From Streptomyces sp. D2-8 (GTDB taxonomy: Bacteria; Actinomycetota; Actinomycetes; Streptomycetales; Streptomycetaceae), in NCBI RefSeq assembly GCF_023184515.1, contig NZ_JAAHBP010000025.1:1-64000 (forward strand): a stretch of DNA of 64,000 nt, given 5' to 3'. The position numbers were made by a program, and so were the translations under genes. Positions 13,315 through 22,233 of this stretch are shown here, in pieces. Every line of letters begins with the position of its first letter. Position 1 is the stretch's first letter. The notes under the pieces were generated by a model. The model was not told the origin of the DNA, searched no databases, and saw nothing but the letters and a program-made list of their open reading frames with translations.

Positions 13315-14085
13315 CTAGAGACGAAATCCGGTTTTCCCCCGGTGGCGGATGGGGTTCGGGCGGGCGTGGTCGAGGGCCACGAGGAGCACGGCCAGGGCGT
13401 AGAAGGAGAGGCCCAGGAGGAGGGCGTTGCCCAGAACGCGCTTGAAGCCGTCCTGGCCGACGTCCAGGAAGGGGTAGAGGTAGCGGTCGGGCGTGCCCGG
13501 GAGGAGCAGCTCGCCTCGGGTGAGGCAGAAGGCCAGGTAGGCCATGGGGTAGAGGAGCCAGGTGCCGGCCTGGCGGAGGCGCAGGCGGCCCGGGGACGTG
13601 AGCAGGAGCCAGTCCAGTACCGCCGCGATCGGGGTCACCGTGTGCAGCACCCCGTGGGAGAGGGCCTGCCAGCCCGTCGGCGCGGCGGCCCCGCCCGTGA
13701 GGGAGAACGGGCTCGGCTCGTTCGCCAGGAGCAGGTGGTGCACCAGGGCCGCGATGACGACGTAGAGCAGCGTGGCGCCCAGTACGGCACCCGGCAGCGG
13801 GCGGCGGGCGGTCCATGCGCGGCGTGCCGAGAGGGCCATGACCAGCGCCAGCAGCACGTTGCTCTGGATCGCGAAGTAGCTCAGGACCCGGGACGGGTCG
13901 CCGAGGAGTACCTCCAGCGTCACACCCGCGGCCGCCGCGAGGGCGACCAGCAGGCGGAAGGCCGCGGCCGCGGGGCGGCGGACCGGGGTGACGACGGCCG
14001 TGGCGGGCACGGGGGAGGGCTTCAGCGCCGGCGGGGACGGTATCGCTGGGAGGTCCGGGATGTCCCGGGGTATCGGGGCGGTCAT
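13315..14085 (-). CDS. Pr6Pr family membrane protein
   Basis: 256 residues. A proline-rich cytoplasmic N-terminus (about 40 residues) is followed by six hydrophobic helices, in the pattern of the actinobacterial Pr6Pr family. Typical pieces are LSYFAIQSNVLLALVMALSA, ALVHHLLLANE, LLYPMAYLAFCLTRGE and DRYLYPFLDV. Function in the family is unknown. The first chromosomal gene right of the element, it is followed on the same strand by nothing but the tRNA. It lies 55 bp downstream of the metallophosphoesterase gene, so the two may be cotranscribed. Confidence 0.85.
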   Translation of the reverse strand: MTAPIPRDIPDLPAIPSPPALKPSPVPATAVVTPVRRPAAAAFRLLVALAAAAGVTLEVLLGDPSRVLSYFAIQSNVLLALVMALSARRAWTARRPLPGAVLGATLLYVVIAALVHHLLLANEPSPFSLTGGAAAPTGWQALSHGVLHTVTPIAAVLDWLLLTSPGRLRLRQAGTWLLYPMAYLAFCLTRGELLLPGTPDRYLYPFLDVGQDGFKRVLGNALLLGLSFYALAVLLVALDHARPNPIRHRGKTGFRL

Positions 14086-14140
14086 GCCCCCACGCTGGCA
14101 GAAACGGACATAGGGGGCGATGCGGGCGGGGCTGTGCGGG

Positions 14141-15079
14141 TTACCTCTCCCGGTCCTCGCGCCCTACCAAGGTCAGCAACGTGGCCTCCGGCGGGCAGGC
14201 GAACCGGACCGGTGTGTAGCGGTTCGTGCCGCAGCCCGCCGACACGTGGAGGTACGACGTCCGGCCCTCCGCCCTGTGCGTGGACAGGCCCTTCACCCGG
14301 TCCGTGTCCAGGTCGCAGTTGGTGACCAGGGCGCCGTAGAAGGGGATGCACAGCTGGCCGCCGTGGGTGTGGCCGGCCAGGATCAGGGGGTAGGCGTCGG
14401 CCGTGAAGGCGTCCAGGGTGCGCAGGTACGGGGCGTGCACGACGCCCATCGAGAAGTCCGCCGCCTCGGACGGACCGCCCGCCACCTGCGCGTAGCGGTC
14501 CCGCTTGATGTGCGGGTCGTCCAGGCCCGTGAGCTCCACCGAGCCGCCCTCGAGCTTGAGCTCGCCGCGCGAGTTGGTCAGATTGAGCCAGCCCGCCGCG
14601 TCGAAACCGTCCCGCAGGTCCTCCCACGGGTTGTGCACCACGCCCTCGGCCGGCGCGTTGCCGTTGAGCCCGTGGCGGCCCTGGGCCTTCTCGAGCAGGT
14701 AGCGGGCGGGATTGCGCAGCTTGGGGCCGTAGTAGTCGTTGGACCCGAAGACGTACGCGCCCGGGAACTCCATCAGGGGGCCGAGCGCGTCGAGGACCTC
14801 CGGGACGCCCTCCGGGTCGGAGAGGTTGTCGCCCGTGTTGATCACGAAGTCGGGGCGCAGGCCCGCCAGGGAACGCAGCCAGCGCTGCTTCTTGCGCTGG
14901 CCGCCGACCATGTGGATGTCGGAGACCTGGAGGACACGCAGGGGGCGCATTCCCAGGGGCAGGACCGGGACGGTGACCCGGCGGAGGCGGAAGGAGCGGG
15001 CCTCGAAGCCCGCCGCGTACAACAGACCGGCGGCACCGGCCGCCGTGATTCCCAGGGGGACTCCGTATCGCGCGCGCAT
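14141..15079 (-). CDS. Metallophosphoesterase, membrane-anchored
   Basis: 312 residues with an N-terminal hydrophobic stretch (GVPLGITAAGAAGLLYAAGF) and then calcineurin-type metal ligands in order: VSDIHM, NTGDNL, GSNDYY and LAGHTHGGQL. The dinuclear metal site is complete. The fold resembles YkuE-like phosphoesterases acting at the membrane. Substrate cannot be told from the sequence. Divergent from the yqeY-like gene. Confidence 0.88.
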   Translation of the reverse strand: MRARYGVPLGITAAGAAGLLYAAGFEARSFRLRRVTVPVLPLGMRPLRVLQVSDIHMVGGQRKKQRWLRSLAGLRPDFVINTGDNLSDPEGVPEVLDALGPLMEFPGAYVFGSNDYYGPKLRNPARYLLEKAQGRHGLNGNAPAEGVVHNPWEDLRDGFDAAGWLNLTNSRGELKLEGGSVELTGLDDPHIKRDRYAQVAGGPSEAADFSMGVVHAPYLRTLDAFTADAYPLILAGHTHGGQLCIPFYGALVTNCDLDTDRVKGLSTHRAEGRTSYLHVSAGCGTNRYTPVRFACPPEATLLTLVGREDRER

Positions 15080-15213
15080 ACGGCCATCGTGTCAGACCCC
15101 GGCCGTTGCCCGTGTCCGGGCGGTGCCCGAAACCCCCTGACGGCACCGGTCCTTCGGCCATGGCCCCCTAAATCGAGGGCGCCCTTCCCGCCGCACCTGC
15201 GACAATCAACCCC

Positions 15214-15678
15214 ATGACCACGCTCAAGTCGAAGCTGCAGGATGACCTCAACGTTGCGATCAAGGAGCGCGACGAGCTGCGCTCCTCGACGCTCCGGCTG
15301 ACGCTCGCCGCGATCACCAAGGAGGAGGTCGCGGGCAAGGAGAAGCGCGAGCTCTCCGACGACGAGGTGCAGAAGGTGATCACCCGGGAGGCGAAGAAGC
15401 GCCGTGAGGCGGCCGACGCCTTCGCGCAGGGTGGTCGTCCCGAGCAGGCCGAGCGGGAGAAGGCGGAGGGCGAGGTCCTCGCCACGTACCTGCCGCAGCA
15501 GCTGTCGGACGAGCAGCTCCAGCAGATCGTCGCCCAGGCCGTCGAGGAGGCGAAGGCGGCCGGTGCCGAGGGGCCGCGGGCCATGGGTGCGGTCATGAAG
15601 ATCGTGAACCCGAAGGTGGCCGGGCAGGCCGAGGGCGGCCGTGTCGCCGCCGCGGTGAAGAAGCTGCTGGCGGGCTGA
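15214..15678 (+). CDS. GatB/YqeY domain protein
   Basis: 154 residues, entirely helical, matching the YqeY family: LKSKLQDDLNVAIKERDELR at the start, then EEVQKVITREAKKR-type helices and PRAMGAVMKIVNPKVAGQAEG near the end. The domain is related to the tail domain of GatB, which binds tRNA in Asn/Gln amidotransferases, but the free-standing protein's job is not established. The start is the ATG at 15214 without a strong ribosome site. Confidence 0.9.
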   Translation: MTTLKSKLQDDLNVAIKERDELRSSTLRLTLAAITKEEVAGKEKRELSDDEVQKVITREAKKRREAADAFAQGGRPEQAEREKAEGEVLATYLPQQLSDEQLQQIVAQAVEEAKAAGAEGPRAMGAVMKIVNPKVAGQAEGGRVAAAVKKLLAG

Positions 15679-15750
15679 CCCCTTCGTCTCCGGCCGGCTG
15701 ACCCCTTCGTCTGCCGGCGGGCAGACCGTCACACCTGCCGAAAACGGCGA

Positions 15751-15784
15751 CGGCCCCCTCCTCCCGTAAGGGAAGAGGGGGCCG
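15751..15784. terminator. Convergent terminator yqeY/PBP
   Basis: A 10-bp GC-rich stem (CGGCCCCCTC with GAGGGGGCCG) has a further TCCC/GGGA pairing in the loop. It is placed between two converging genes and can serve both. Confidence 0.8.
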
Positions 15785-15808
15785 CCCCCGTCGGGTCACA
15801 CCGTCTGC

Positions 15809-18100
15809 TCAGCCGGACCGGCCGCCGTTGCCGTTCCCGCCGTTGCCCTGGCCCCGGAAGAAGCCCTCCGGGATGGAGAAGGAAGGCGTCGGGAAGGGCT
15901 CGCCGCCGCCTCCGCCGTTGTTGCCGCCGACCAGGCCGCCGATGAAGCCGTCGTTGTCGCCGTTGCCTCCGTCGTCACGATCGCCGCCGTCCCCGTCCCC
16001 GTCCCCGTCCCCGCGGTCCCGGGGCTTGCTGTCGGGGATGTGGACGGTGTTGAAGTCCTCGACGGGCTTGCCCTCCAGCGCGCCGGACATCATGTCGCCC
16101 CAGATCGGCCCGGGGACCTCGCCGCCGAACACCTTGTCGTGCGGGACGCCGCCGATGGTGATGCCGACCATCTTCCGCTTGTGCGCGGGGTCGCCGACCC
16201 ACACGGCACCGGCCAGGTTCGGGGTGTAGCCCACGAACCAGGCCGCGTAGCGCTCGTCCGTCGTACCGGTCTTACCGGCGCTGGGGCGGCTGCCGAGGCC
16301 GGCCTTCTTGCCCGTACCGTCCTCGACGACGCCCCGCAGCAGCGTGTTGATGGTGTCGGCGGTCTTCTCCGACATCGCGCGCGAGCACGTCGACTTCGGC
16401 ACCTCGAGCGACGTGGTCTTGTCACCGACCCGCCGGCTGACCGACTCGATGGCGACCGGCGTGCAGTACATGCCGCGCGAGGCGAAGGTCGCGTACGCGT
16501 TCGCCATGGTCAGCGGGGACATCTCCTGGGTGCCGAGGGCGATGGAGGGCACCTGGGGCATCTTGTCGCCGTCGGCCCGCACGACGCCCATCTTCTTCGC
16601 CATCGTCGTCACCGGGCAGATGCCGATGTCGCTGATCATCTGCACGTAGTAGGTGTTGACCGACTTGGCGGTCGCCTCCCGCATGTCGTACGGGCCGACC
16701 TCGGAGGAGTTCTCGTTCTCCAGCTTGGCCGGGTTGGCGGGGTCGTTCACCCACCGCTTGCCGTCACAGGCCGAGACCGGGCTCGGGTACGCCATCCGGT
16801 ACGGCGACGAGTACACCTTGTTCGCCGGCATGCCGTCCTCAAGGGCAGCGGCGGCCACGATCGGCTTGAACGTCGAACCGGGCTGGTAGCCGATGCCGCC
16901 GCCCATCGGCTGGTCGACGGACAGGTTGATCTGCGTCTCGTTCTTCTTGAAGCCGTACGGACGCGACTGGCCCATGGCGAGGACCTTGCCGGTGCCCGGC
17001 TGGACGAGGGAGACGGCCGTGGCCACGTCGTCGCTCTTGTAGACGTGCTCCTTGATGGACCGCTGCGCCGCCTTCTGCGCCTTCGGGTCCATGGTCGTGC
17101 GGACGGTGAGGCCGCCCTGGTTCCAGATCTTCGCGCGCTGCTCCCTGCTCTTGCCGAAGACGGGGTCGGTCAGGAAGACCTCGCGCACGTAGTCACAGAA
17201 GAAGCCCGCGCCCTTGACCGCCGTGATGCAGCCGTTCTTGGGTTTGCTGACCTTCAGGCCGAGCGGTGCCTTCATCGCGTCGGCGGCCTGCGCCCTGGAG
17301 ATGTCGCCGACGGCCGCCATGCGCTGCAGCACGGTGTTGCGGCGCTTGGTGGCCTCCGTCTCGTCGTTGACCGGGTCGTACCGGCTGGGCGACTGGACGA
17401 TGCCGGCGAGCAGGGCCGACTGCTCGAGGCTGAGGTCCTTGGCGGACCGGGAGAAGTAGCGCTGGGCCGCGGCCTCGACGCCGTAGGCCTGCTGGCCGAA
17501 GAACGTGATGTTCAGGTAGTTCTCGAGGATCTTCTTCTTGCCCAGCTCCTCCTCGACCTGGATCGCGTACTTGAGCTCGCGGATCTTGCGGCCGATGGTC
17601 TGCTGGGTGGCCTGCGCGACCTTCGTCGGGTCGTCGCCGGCCTCCTCGACGAAGACGTTCTTGACGTACTGCTGGGTCAGCGTGGAGGCGCCCTGGGCGA
17701 CCTCACCGCTGCGCGCGTTCTTGTTGAGGGCGCGCAGGACGCCCTTCAGGTCGACCGCGCCGTGCTGGTAGAAGCGCGAGTCCTCGATCGCGACGATCGC
17801 CTTCTGCATGTAGGGCGAGACGTCCTTGAGGGGGACCACCGTGCGGTCGCGCGAGTAGGCCGTGGCGATCCGGCCGCCGTCGGCGTCGAGGATGGAGGTG
17901 CGCTGACTCAGCGGCGGGGTCTTCATGTTGGCCGGGAGATCGTCGAAGCTCTCGACCGATCCCTTGGCCGCCAGGCCCAGCGCCCCCACCGCTGGGAGCG
18001 CGATGCCGGCCAGCACGGCTCCCGCGAGGACACTGACACCGAGGAACTTGGCGGCCTGCTGCGTGGGAGACAGACCACCGCCCGAGCGCTTCTTTGGCAT
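15809..18100 (-). CDS. Class A penicillin-binding protein
   Basis: 763 residues. A short basic cytoplasmic tail and one membrane helix (about 18-45) precede a GT51 glycosyltransferase domain with EDSRFYQHG (106-114), which polymerises lipid II. The transpeptidase domain has STFK (409-412), SVN (480-482) and KTG (610-612), the full penicillin-binding set. The C-terminus is a disordered aspartate/glycine/asparagine-rich tail (GDGDGDGGDRDDGGNGDND), common in Streptomyces PBPs. It makes and crosslinks peptidoglycan outside the membrane. Divergent from wblA, as in S. coelicolor. Confidence 0.95.
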   Translation of the reverse strand: MPKKRSGGGLSPTQQAAKFLGVSVLAGAVLAGIALPAVGALGLAAKGSVESFDDLPANMKTPPLSQRTSILDADGGRIATAYSRDRTVVPLKDVSPYMQKAIVAIEDSRFYQHGAVDLKGVLRALNKNARSGEVAQGASTLTQQYVKNVFVEEAGDDPTKVAQATQQTIGRKIRELKYAIQVEEELGKKKILENYLNITFFGQQAYGVEAAAQRYFSRSAKDLSLEQSALLAGIVQSPSRYDPVNDETEATKRRNTVLQRMAAVGDISRAQAADAMKAPLGLKVSKPKNGCITAVKGAGFFCDYVREVFLTDPVFGKSREQRAKIWNQGGLTVRTTMDPKAQKAAQRSIKEHVYKSDDVATAVSLVQPGTGKVLAMGQSRPYGFKKNETQINLSVDQPMGGGIGYQPGSTFKPIVAAAALEDGMPANKVYSSPYRMAYPSPVSACDGKRWVNDPANPAKLENENSSEVGPYDMREATAKSVNTYYVQMISDIGICPVTTMAKKMGVVRADGDKMPQVPSIALGTQEMSPLTMANAYATFASRGMYCTPVAIESVSRRVGDKTTSLEVPKSTCSRAMSEKTADTINTLLRGVVEDGTGKKAGLGSRPSAGKTGTTDERYAAWFVGYTPNLAGAVWVGDPAHKRKMVGITIGGVPHDKVFGGEVPGPIWGDMMSGALEGKPVEDFNTVHIPDSKPRDRGDGDGDGDGGDRDDGGNGDNDGFIGGLVGGNNGGGGGEPFPTPSFSIPEGFFRGQGNGGNGNGGRSG

Positions 18101-18508
18101 GAGGGCAGCCTACGTTCTCATTCTCCGGACAGGCGTATAGGCCTTGGCCTAAGCTGCTCTCAACTGTCACAGCAGCGAGGCCACGTATCAATACGTCCGG
18201 CGACCCCGAATCGTTCCGGGTGTTCCCCAACTTTTTTGGTGGGGACGTGTCCGAATCCGCCTTGTGTGTCATACGGCGTCCGTTGTGACGCAACTGAACT
18301 GTCCCGGTTTGACGGGAAAGTTACGTATGTCGCCAGGTCACTCCCCCGGGTGATCTGCCGCTTACCCATAGTCCGTTCGGGCCATTCAAGATTGGGCCCG
18401 AAGGGGGTGTTGCGCTGTGCCCACCTTCCGTAACGTCCTCAACTGGCGGCGGTGAATATGCCGCTGCCGCCGTGGGGGAGCCTCGATTCGGGAGAGGACG
18501 GCGCCGGT
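18101..18508. other. Divergent promoter region PBP / wblA
   Basis: 408 bp without a gene. The composition is locally less GC-rich, with a T-run near 18231 and a TTGACG hexamer near 18308, suggesting promoters and a long untranslated leader for wblA. No -10 box can be assigned with certainty. Confidence 0.4.
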
Positions 18509-18847
18509 ATGGGCTGGGTAACCGACTGGAGTGCGCAGGCGGCCTGCCGCACTACCGATCCGGATGAACTGTTCGTTCAAGGAGCAGCGCAGAACAGGGC
18601 CAAGGCGGTGTGCACCGGATGCCCGGTGCGCACGGAGTGCCTGGCCGACGCGCTCGACAACCGCGTCGAGTTCGGCGTGTGGGGAGGCATGACGGAGCGG
18701 GAGCGCCGCGCACTGCTGCGCAGGCGTCCCACTGTGACCTCCTGGCGCCGGCTGCTGGAGACGGCGCGCACGGAGTACGAGCGGGGGTGCGGTGTCCTGC
18801 CCCTCGACGACGACGAGATCTACGAGAACTACGCGGCGGTGAGCTGA
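18509..18847 (+). CDS. wblA: WhiB-like iron-sulfur regulator WblA
   Basis: 112 residues from ATG 18509, after GGAGAGG; an in-frame ATG 57 bases earlier is less well placed. The four cluster ligands are Cys13, Cys35, Cys38 and Cys44, followed by the GVWGG turn (56-60) and a basic segment RRALLRRR. Length and neighbours (class A PBP on one side, two ArsA-like ATPases on the other) match wblA of S. coelicolor. That protein is a global regulator that lowers antibiotic production and supports aerial growth. It binds DNA with an Fe-S cluster, probably sensing redox or NO. Confidence 0.92.
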   Translation: MGWVTDWSAQAACRTTDPDELFVQGAAQNRAKAVCTGCPVRTECLADALDNRVEFGVWGGMTERERRALLRRRPTVTSWRRLLETARTEYERGCGVLPLDDDEIYENYAAVS

Positions 18848-18977
18848 GGAGCCCCTCGGGAGCTCCCCAGGTCCAGGTCTGAGGGCCCTTCCCGGGCCCT
18901 TCGCCATCGCCTGCGAGTCCTTCGCCTGCGAGTCCTTCGTCCTCGCTCATGAGCCCCGCGCCCTCGCCGGGTTGCCC

Positions 18978-20387
18978 TCAGGCAGTCGCCTCGGGCGGCT
19001 CCGGCTGGTCGGCGGGGTCGGGAAGCTCGCGCTCGCCGGCCGCGAGCCGTTCGCCGATGTCGCGCAGTCCCGCGAGGTCGTGCACGTCGCCGGGCAGCGC
19101 GGCCACTTCCGTCACGGCCACCTCGGGGTGGAGCGCGGTGAAGCGGTCACGCGTGTGCTGCTCGCGGGAGAGCAGCTGCATGCGATCGGCGTGCAGCCTC
19201 AGCAGGCTTGCGGTGAGCTGGTCGACGGACCGCTCGGTGTTCTCGATGTCCTCGGCGTCTTCGGCGTCCTTGGCGGGGGAGCCACCTTCGGGAGCCGATG
19301 CCGGAGCCTGAGCTGGTGTTCCGGACCTGGGAGAGTCTGAACTGTCCTGTGTGTCGGGGGAGTTACGAAGTACTGCTTTCCCGCCCTCCTGATCCACAAT
19401 GCGGGGCTCTTCAAGATTTTCCGCGGCGGCGAGCGCCCGCTCGGCCGACAGCCGGTCGGCGCCGCTGCCGTGCACCCGGTTGAGCACCAGCCCGGCGAGC
19501 GGCATGTCCTCCGCGGCCAGCCGCTCCACGAAGTACGCGGCCTCGCGCAGCGCGTCCCGCTCCGGGGCCGCGACCACGAGGAACGCCGTGCCGGGCGCCT
19601 GGAGCAGCTTGTACGTCGCGTCCGCGCGGGTGCGGAAGCCGCCGAAGGTGGTGTCCATCGCGGACACGAACGTCTGGACGTCCTTGAGGAGCTGACCGCC
19701 GAGCAGCTTGCCGAGGGTGCCGGTCATCATCGACATCCCGACGTTCAGGAACTTCATCCCGGCGCGGCCGCCCAGCTTCGCCGGTGCCGTCAGCAGCCGG
19801 ATCAGCCGGCCGTCCAGGAACGAGCCGAGCCGCTTGGGCGCGTCCAGGAAGTCCAGCGCCGAGCGGGACGGCGGGGTGTCGACGACGATCAGATCCCACT
19901 CGTCCCGGGCGCGCAGCTGCCCGAGCTTCTCCATCGCCATGTACTCCTGCGTGCCCGCGAAGCCCGCCGAGAGCGACTGGTAGAAGGGGTTGGCCAGGAT
20001 GGCGGCCGCCCGCTCGGGGTCCGCGTGCACCTCGACGATCTCGTCGAAGGTGCGCTTCATGTCGAGCATCATCGCGTGCAGCTCGCCGCCCGCGGAGTCG
20101 TCGATGCCCTTCACCCGGCGCGGGGTGTTGTCCAGCGAGTCGATGCCCATCGACTGGGCCAGCCGGCGGGCCGGGTCGATGGTCAGGACGACCACCTTGC
20201 GGCCCCGCTCGGCCGCGCGCAGGCCCAGGGCCGCCGCGGTCGTGGTCTTGCCCACCCCGCCCGAGCCGCAGCAGACCACGATCCGGGTCTTCGGGTTCTC
20301 CAGCAGCGGATCGATGTCGAGCAGGCGCGCGGGGGTGAGATGAGGGCGGGCCGGGTCGTGGGTGTGGGCCGGGTCCGGACGACTCAT
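18978..20387 (-). CDS. ArsA/GET3-like ATPase, second of a pair
   Basis: 469 residues. The deviant Walker A is CCGSGGVGKTT (40-49), followed by the ArsA signature VVVLTIDPARRLAQSMG; VVDTPPSRSALDFLDAP is a switch II segment. About residues 330-390 form a low-complexity acidic/serine insertion (TQDSSDSPRSGTPAQAPASA), which looks like a linker unique to this lineage. Such ATPases in actinobacteria have no arsenite pump here and no known client. The gene lies 49 bp after its paralogue and is conserved next to wblA. Confidence 0.88.
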   Translation of the reverse strand: MSRPDPAHTHDPARPHLTPARLLDIDPLLENPKTRIVVCCGSGGVGKTTTAAALGLRAAERGRKVVVLTIDPARRLAQSMGIDSLDNTPRRVKGIDDSAGGELHAMMLDMKRTFDEIVEVHADPERAAAILANPFYQSLSAGFAGTQEYMAMEKLGQLRARDEWDLIVVDTPPSRSALDFLDAPKRLGSFLDGRLIRLLTAPAKLGGRAGMKFLNVGMSMMTGTLGKLLGGQLLKDVQTFVSAMDTTFGGFRTRADATYKLLQAPGTAFLVVAAPERDALREAAYFVERLAAEDMPLAGLVLNRVHGSGADRLSAERALAAAENLEEPRIVDQEGGKAVLRNSPDTQDSSDSPRSGTPAQAPASAPEGGSPAKDAEDAEDIENTERSVDQLTASLLRLHADRMQLLSREQHTRDRFTALHPEVAVTEVAALPGDVHDLAGLRDIGERLAAGERELPDPADQPEPPEATA

Positions 20388-20446
20388 GACATCCCCTGCT
20401 TCCGACTCATGACGGGCCTTGCCTGTCTGTCCTGGCTCATGACACG
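20384..20446 (-). repeat. Triplicated start-stop motif between the ATPase genes
   Basis: On the reverse strand TCATGAG occurs three times (near 20438, 20411 and 20387). Each offers an overlapping ATG and TGA. The first contains the stop of the upstream ATPase, the third the start of the downstream one. A short frame of 18 codons links the first and last. Confidence 0.6.
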
Positions 20447-21414
20447 CCCTGCTCGCGCAGCTCGCGGGCCAGCTCGTACAGCCCCGCCAGGTCCATGCCC
20501 TCGGCGAACAGCGGCAGTTCGTGCAGCGGCAGGCCCAGCTCGGCCAGGACCGCTCGCTGCTCGTGCTCCAGCGTGTAGCGCTCGGCGTACTCCTCGGCCT
20601 GCGTGAGCAGCGGGTCCACCAGCCGCTCGGCGCGCCCGCCGCGCCGCGCCCCGCCGAGCCCCGCGGACGACAGGGACCGCGCGACAGTGGAACGCGGGAC
20701 CGTCCGTACGAGTTCCAGGTCTGTCTCGTCCAACACCTCCGGCCGGACCATGTTCACGATGATCCGCCCCACCGGCAGCCGGGCCGAACGCAGCTCGGCG
20801 ATGCCGTCCACGGTCTCCTGGACGGGCATCTCCTCCAGCAGCGTCACCAGGTGCACGGCCGTCTCCGGCGACTTCAGCACCCGCATCACGGCCTGTGCCT
20901 GATTGTGTATCGGGCCGATCTTGGCGAGGCCCGCCACCTCGTCGTTCACGTTCAGGAAGCGTGTGATCCGCCCGGTCGGCGGGGCGTCCATGACGACGTA
21001 GTCGTAGACGAACCGCCCGCTGCGCTCCTTGCGGCGCACCGCCTCGCACGCCTTGCCGGTCAGGAGGACGTCCCTGAGGCCGGGCGCGATGGTGGTGGCG
21101 AAGTCGATCGCGCCGAGCTTCTTCAGGGCCCGTCCGGCGCTGCCCAGCTTGTAGAACATCTGGAGGTAGTCCAGAAGGGCCAGTTCGGGGTCGATGGCGA
21201 GTGCGTACACCTCCCCGCCCCCGGGTGCTACCGCGATTTTCCGTTCCTCATAAGGCAGCGCCTCCGTTTCGAAGAGCTGCGCGATGCCCTGACGGCCCTC
21301 GACCTCGACGAGAAGCGTCCGCTTCCCCTCCGTGGCCAGGGCCAGCGCTAGGGCCGCGGCCACCGTGGTCTTGCCGGTACCGCCCTTGCCGCTGACGACC
21401 TGGAGCCTGCTCAC
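20437..21414 (-). CDS. ArsA/GET3-like ATPase, first of a pair
   Basis: 325 residues. Walker A is SGKGGTGKTT (8-17), then LLVEVEGRQGIAQLF in the signature position and YVVMDAPPTGRITRFL as the switch segment. It differs from its neighbour in lacking the DPAR signature, so the two proteins may form an unequal dimer. The gene is divergent from the DUF4177-ridA-nudix-MBL operon. Role unknown; established only is the fold and the conserved pairing next to wblA. Confidence 0.88.
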   Translation of the reverse strand: MSRLQVVSGKGGTGKTTVAAALALALATEGKRTLLVEVEGRQGIAQLFETEALPYEERKIAVAPGGGEVYALAIDPELALLDYLQMFYKLGSAGRALKKLGAIDFATTIAPGLRDVLLTGKACEAVRRKERSGRFVYDYVVMDAPPTGRITRFLNVNDEVAGLAKIGPIHNQAQAVMRVLKSPETAVHLVTLLEEMPVQETVDGIAELRSARLPVGRIIVNMVRPEVLDETDLELVRTVPRSTVARSLSSAGLGGARRGGRAERLVDPLLTQAEEYAERYTLEHEQRAVLAELGLPLHELPLFAEGMDLAGLYELARELREQGVS

Positions 21415-21521
21415 GTATTCGAGCCTAACCAGTCCGCGCCCGGGCTACGCGGGAGGCTGTGGATAACCGGTGCCGCAGTGGGCCGCGTGGCCCCTGTCCG
21501 CCAGGGGTTAGAGTCGGCCGC

Positions 21522-21680
21522 ATGACCAAGTGGGAATACTCAACCGTGCCGCTGCTCGTCCACGCCACGAAGCAGATTCTGGACACCTGGGGCGAGGACG
21601 GCTGGGAGCTCGTCCAGGTCGTGCCCGGGCCGAACAACCCCGAGCAGCTCGTCGCCTACCTGAAGCGGGAGAAGCAGTAG
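21522..21680 (+). CDS. DUF4177 small protein
   Basis: 52 residues from ATG 21522: TKWEYSTVPLLVHATKQILD, GWELVQVVPGPN and EQLVAYLKREKQ. It is the compact alpha/beta DUF4177 pattern with the conserved GWELV. The gene is coupled to ridA, whose GTG overlaps its stop codon by one base. Function unknown. Confidence 0.88.
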   Translation: MTKWEYSTVPLLVHATKQILDTWGEDGWELVQVVPGPNNPEQLVAYLKREKQ

Positions 21681-22141
21681 TGGGCGCCGTCGAGGCGAAG
21701 CTGGCCGAGCTCGGCCTGAGCCTGCCCGACGTGGTCCCGCCGCTCGCCGCGTACCAGCCGGCCGTGCAGTCCGGTCCGTACGTCTACACCGCCGGGCAGC
21801 TCCCGATGGTGGAGGGCAAGCTTCCGGTCACCGGCAAGGTCGGCGCGGAGGTCACCCCGGAGGAGGCCAGGGAGCTGGCACGCACGTGTGCGCTGAACGC
21901 CCTGGCCGCCGTCAAGTCCGTCGCCGGTGACCTGGACCGGATCGCGCGCGTGGTGAAGGTCGTCGGCTTCGTGGCCTCGGCCTCGGACTTCACGGGCCAG
22001 CCCGCGGTGCTGAACGGCGCGAGCGAGCTGCTCGGCGAGGTCCTCGGCGACAAGGGCGTGCACGCGCGCAGCGCGGTGGGCGTCGCGGTGCTGCCGCTGG
22101 ACGCGCCGGTCGAGGTCGAGATCCAGGTGGAGCTCGCGTAG
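21680..22141 (+). CDS. RidA family (YjgF) protein
   Basis: 153 residues from GTG 21680, overlapping the previous TAG. It is a chorismate-mutase-like fold of the RidA family with AAYQPAVQSGPYVYTAGQLP near the start, the conserved arginine in HARSAVGVAVLPL, and VEVEIQVELA at the end. RidA proteins hydrolyse reactive enamines/imines; this longer actinobacterial subgroup is less well characterised. Second gene of a four-gene operon. Confidence 0.9.
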   Translation: MGAVEAKLAELGLSLPDVVPPLAAYQPAVQSGPYVYTAGQLPMVEGKLPVTGKVGAEVTPEEARELARTCALNALAAVKSVAGDLDRIARVVKVVGFVASASDFTGQPAVLNGASELLGEVLGDKGVHARSAVGVAVLPLDAPVEVEIQVELA

Positions 22142-22233
22142 CACCCGCCGGCACCCTCTTCGGTGGCCCCAGCTGCGGAATCCGTCCCCGGGGCCACTCG
22201 AACATCCGCCCGTCACGGGATAGCCTCGCGCCC

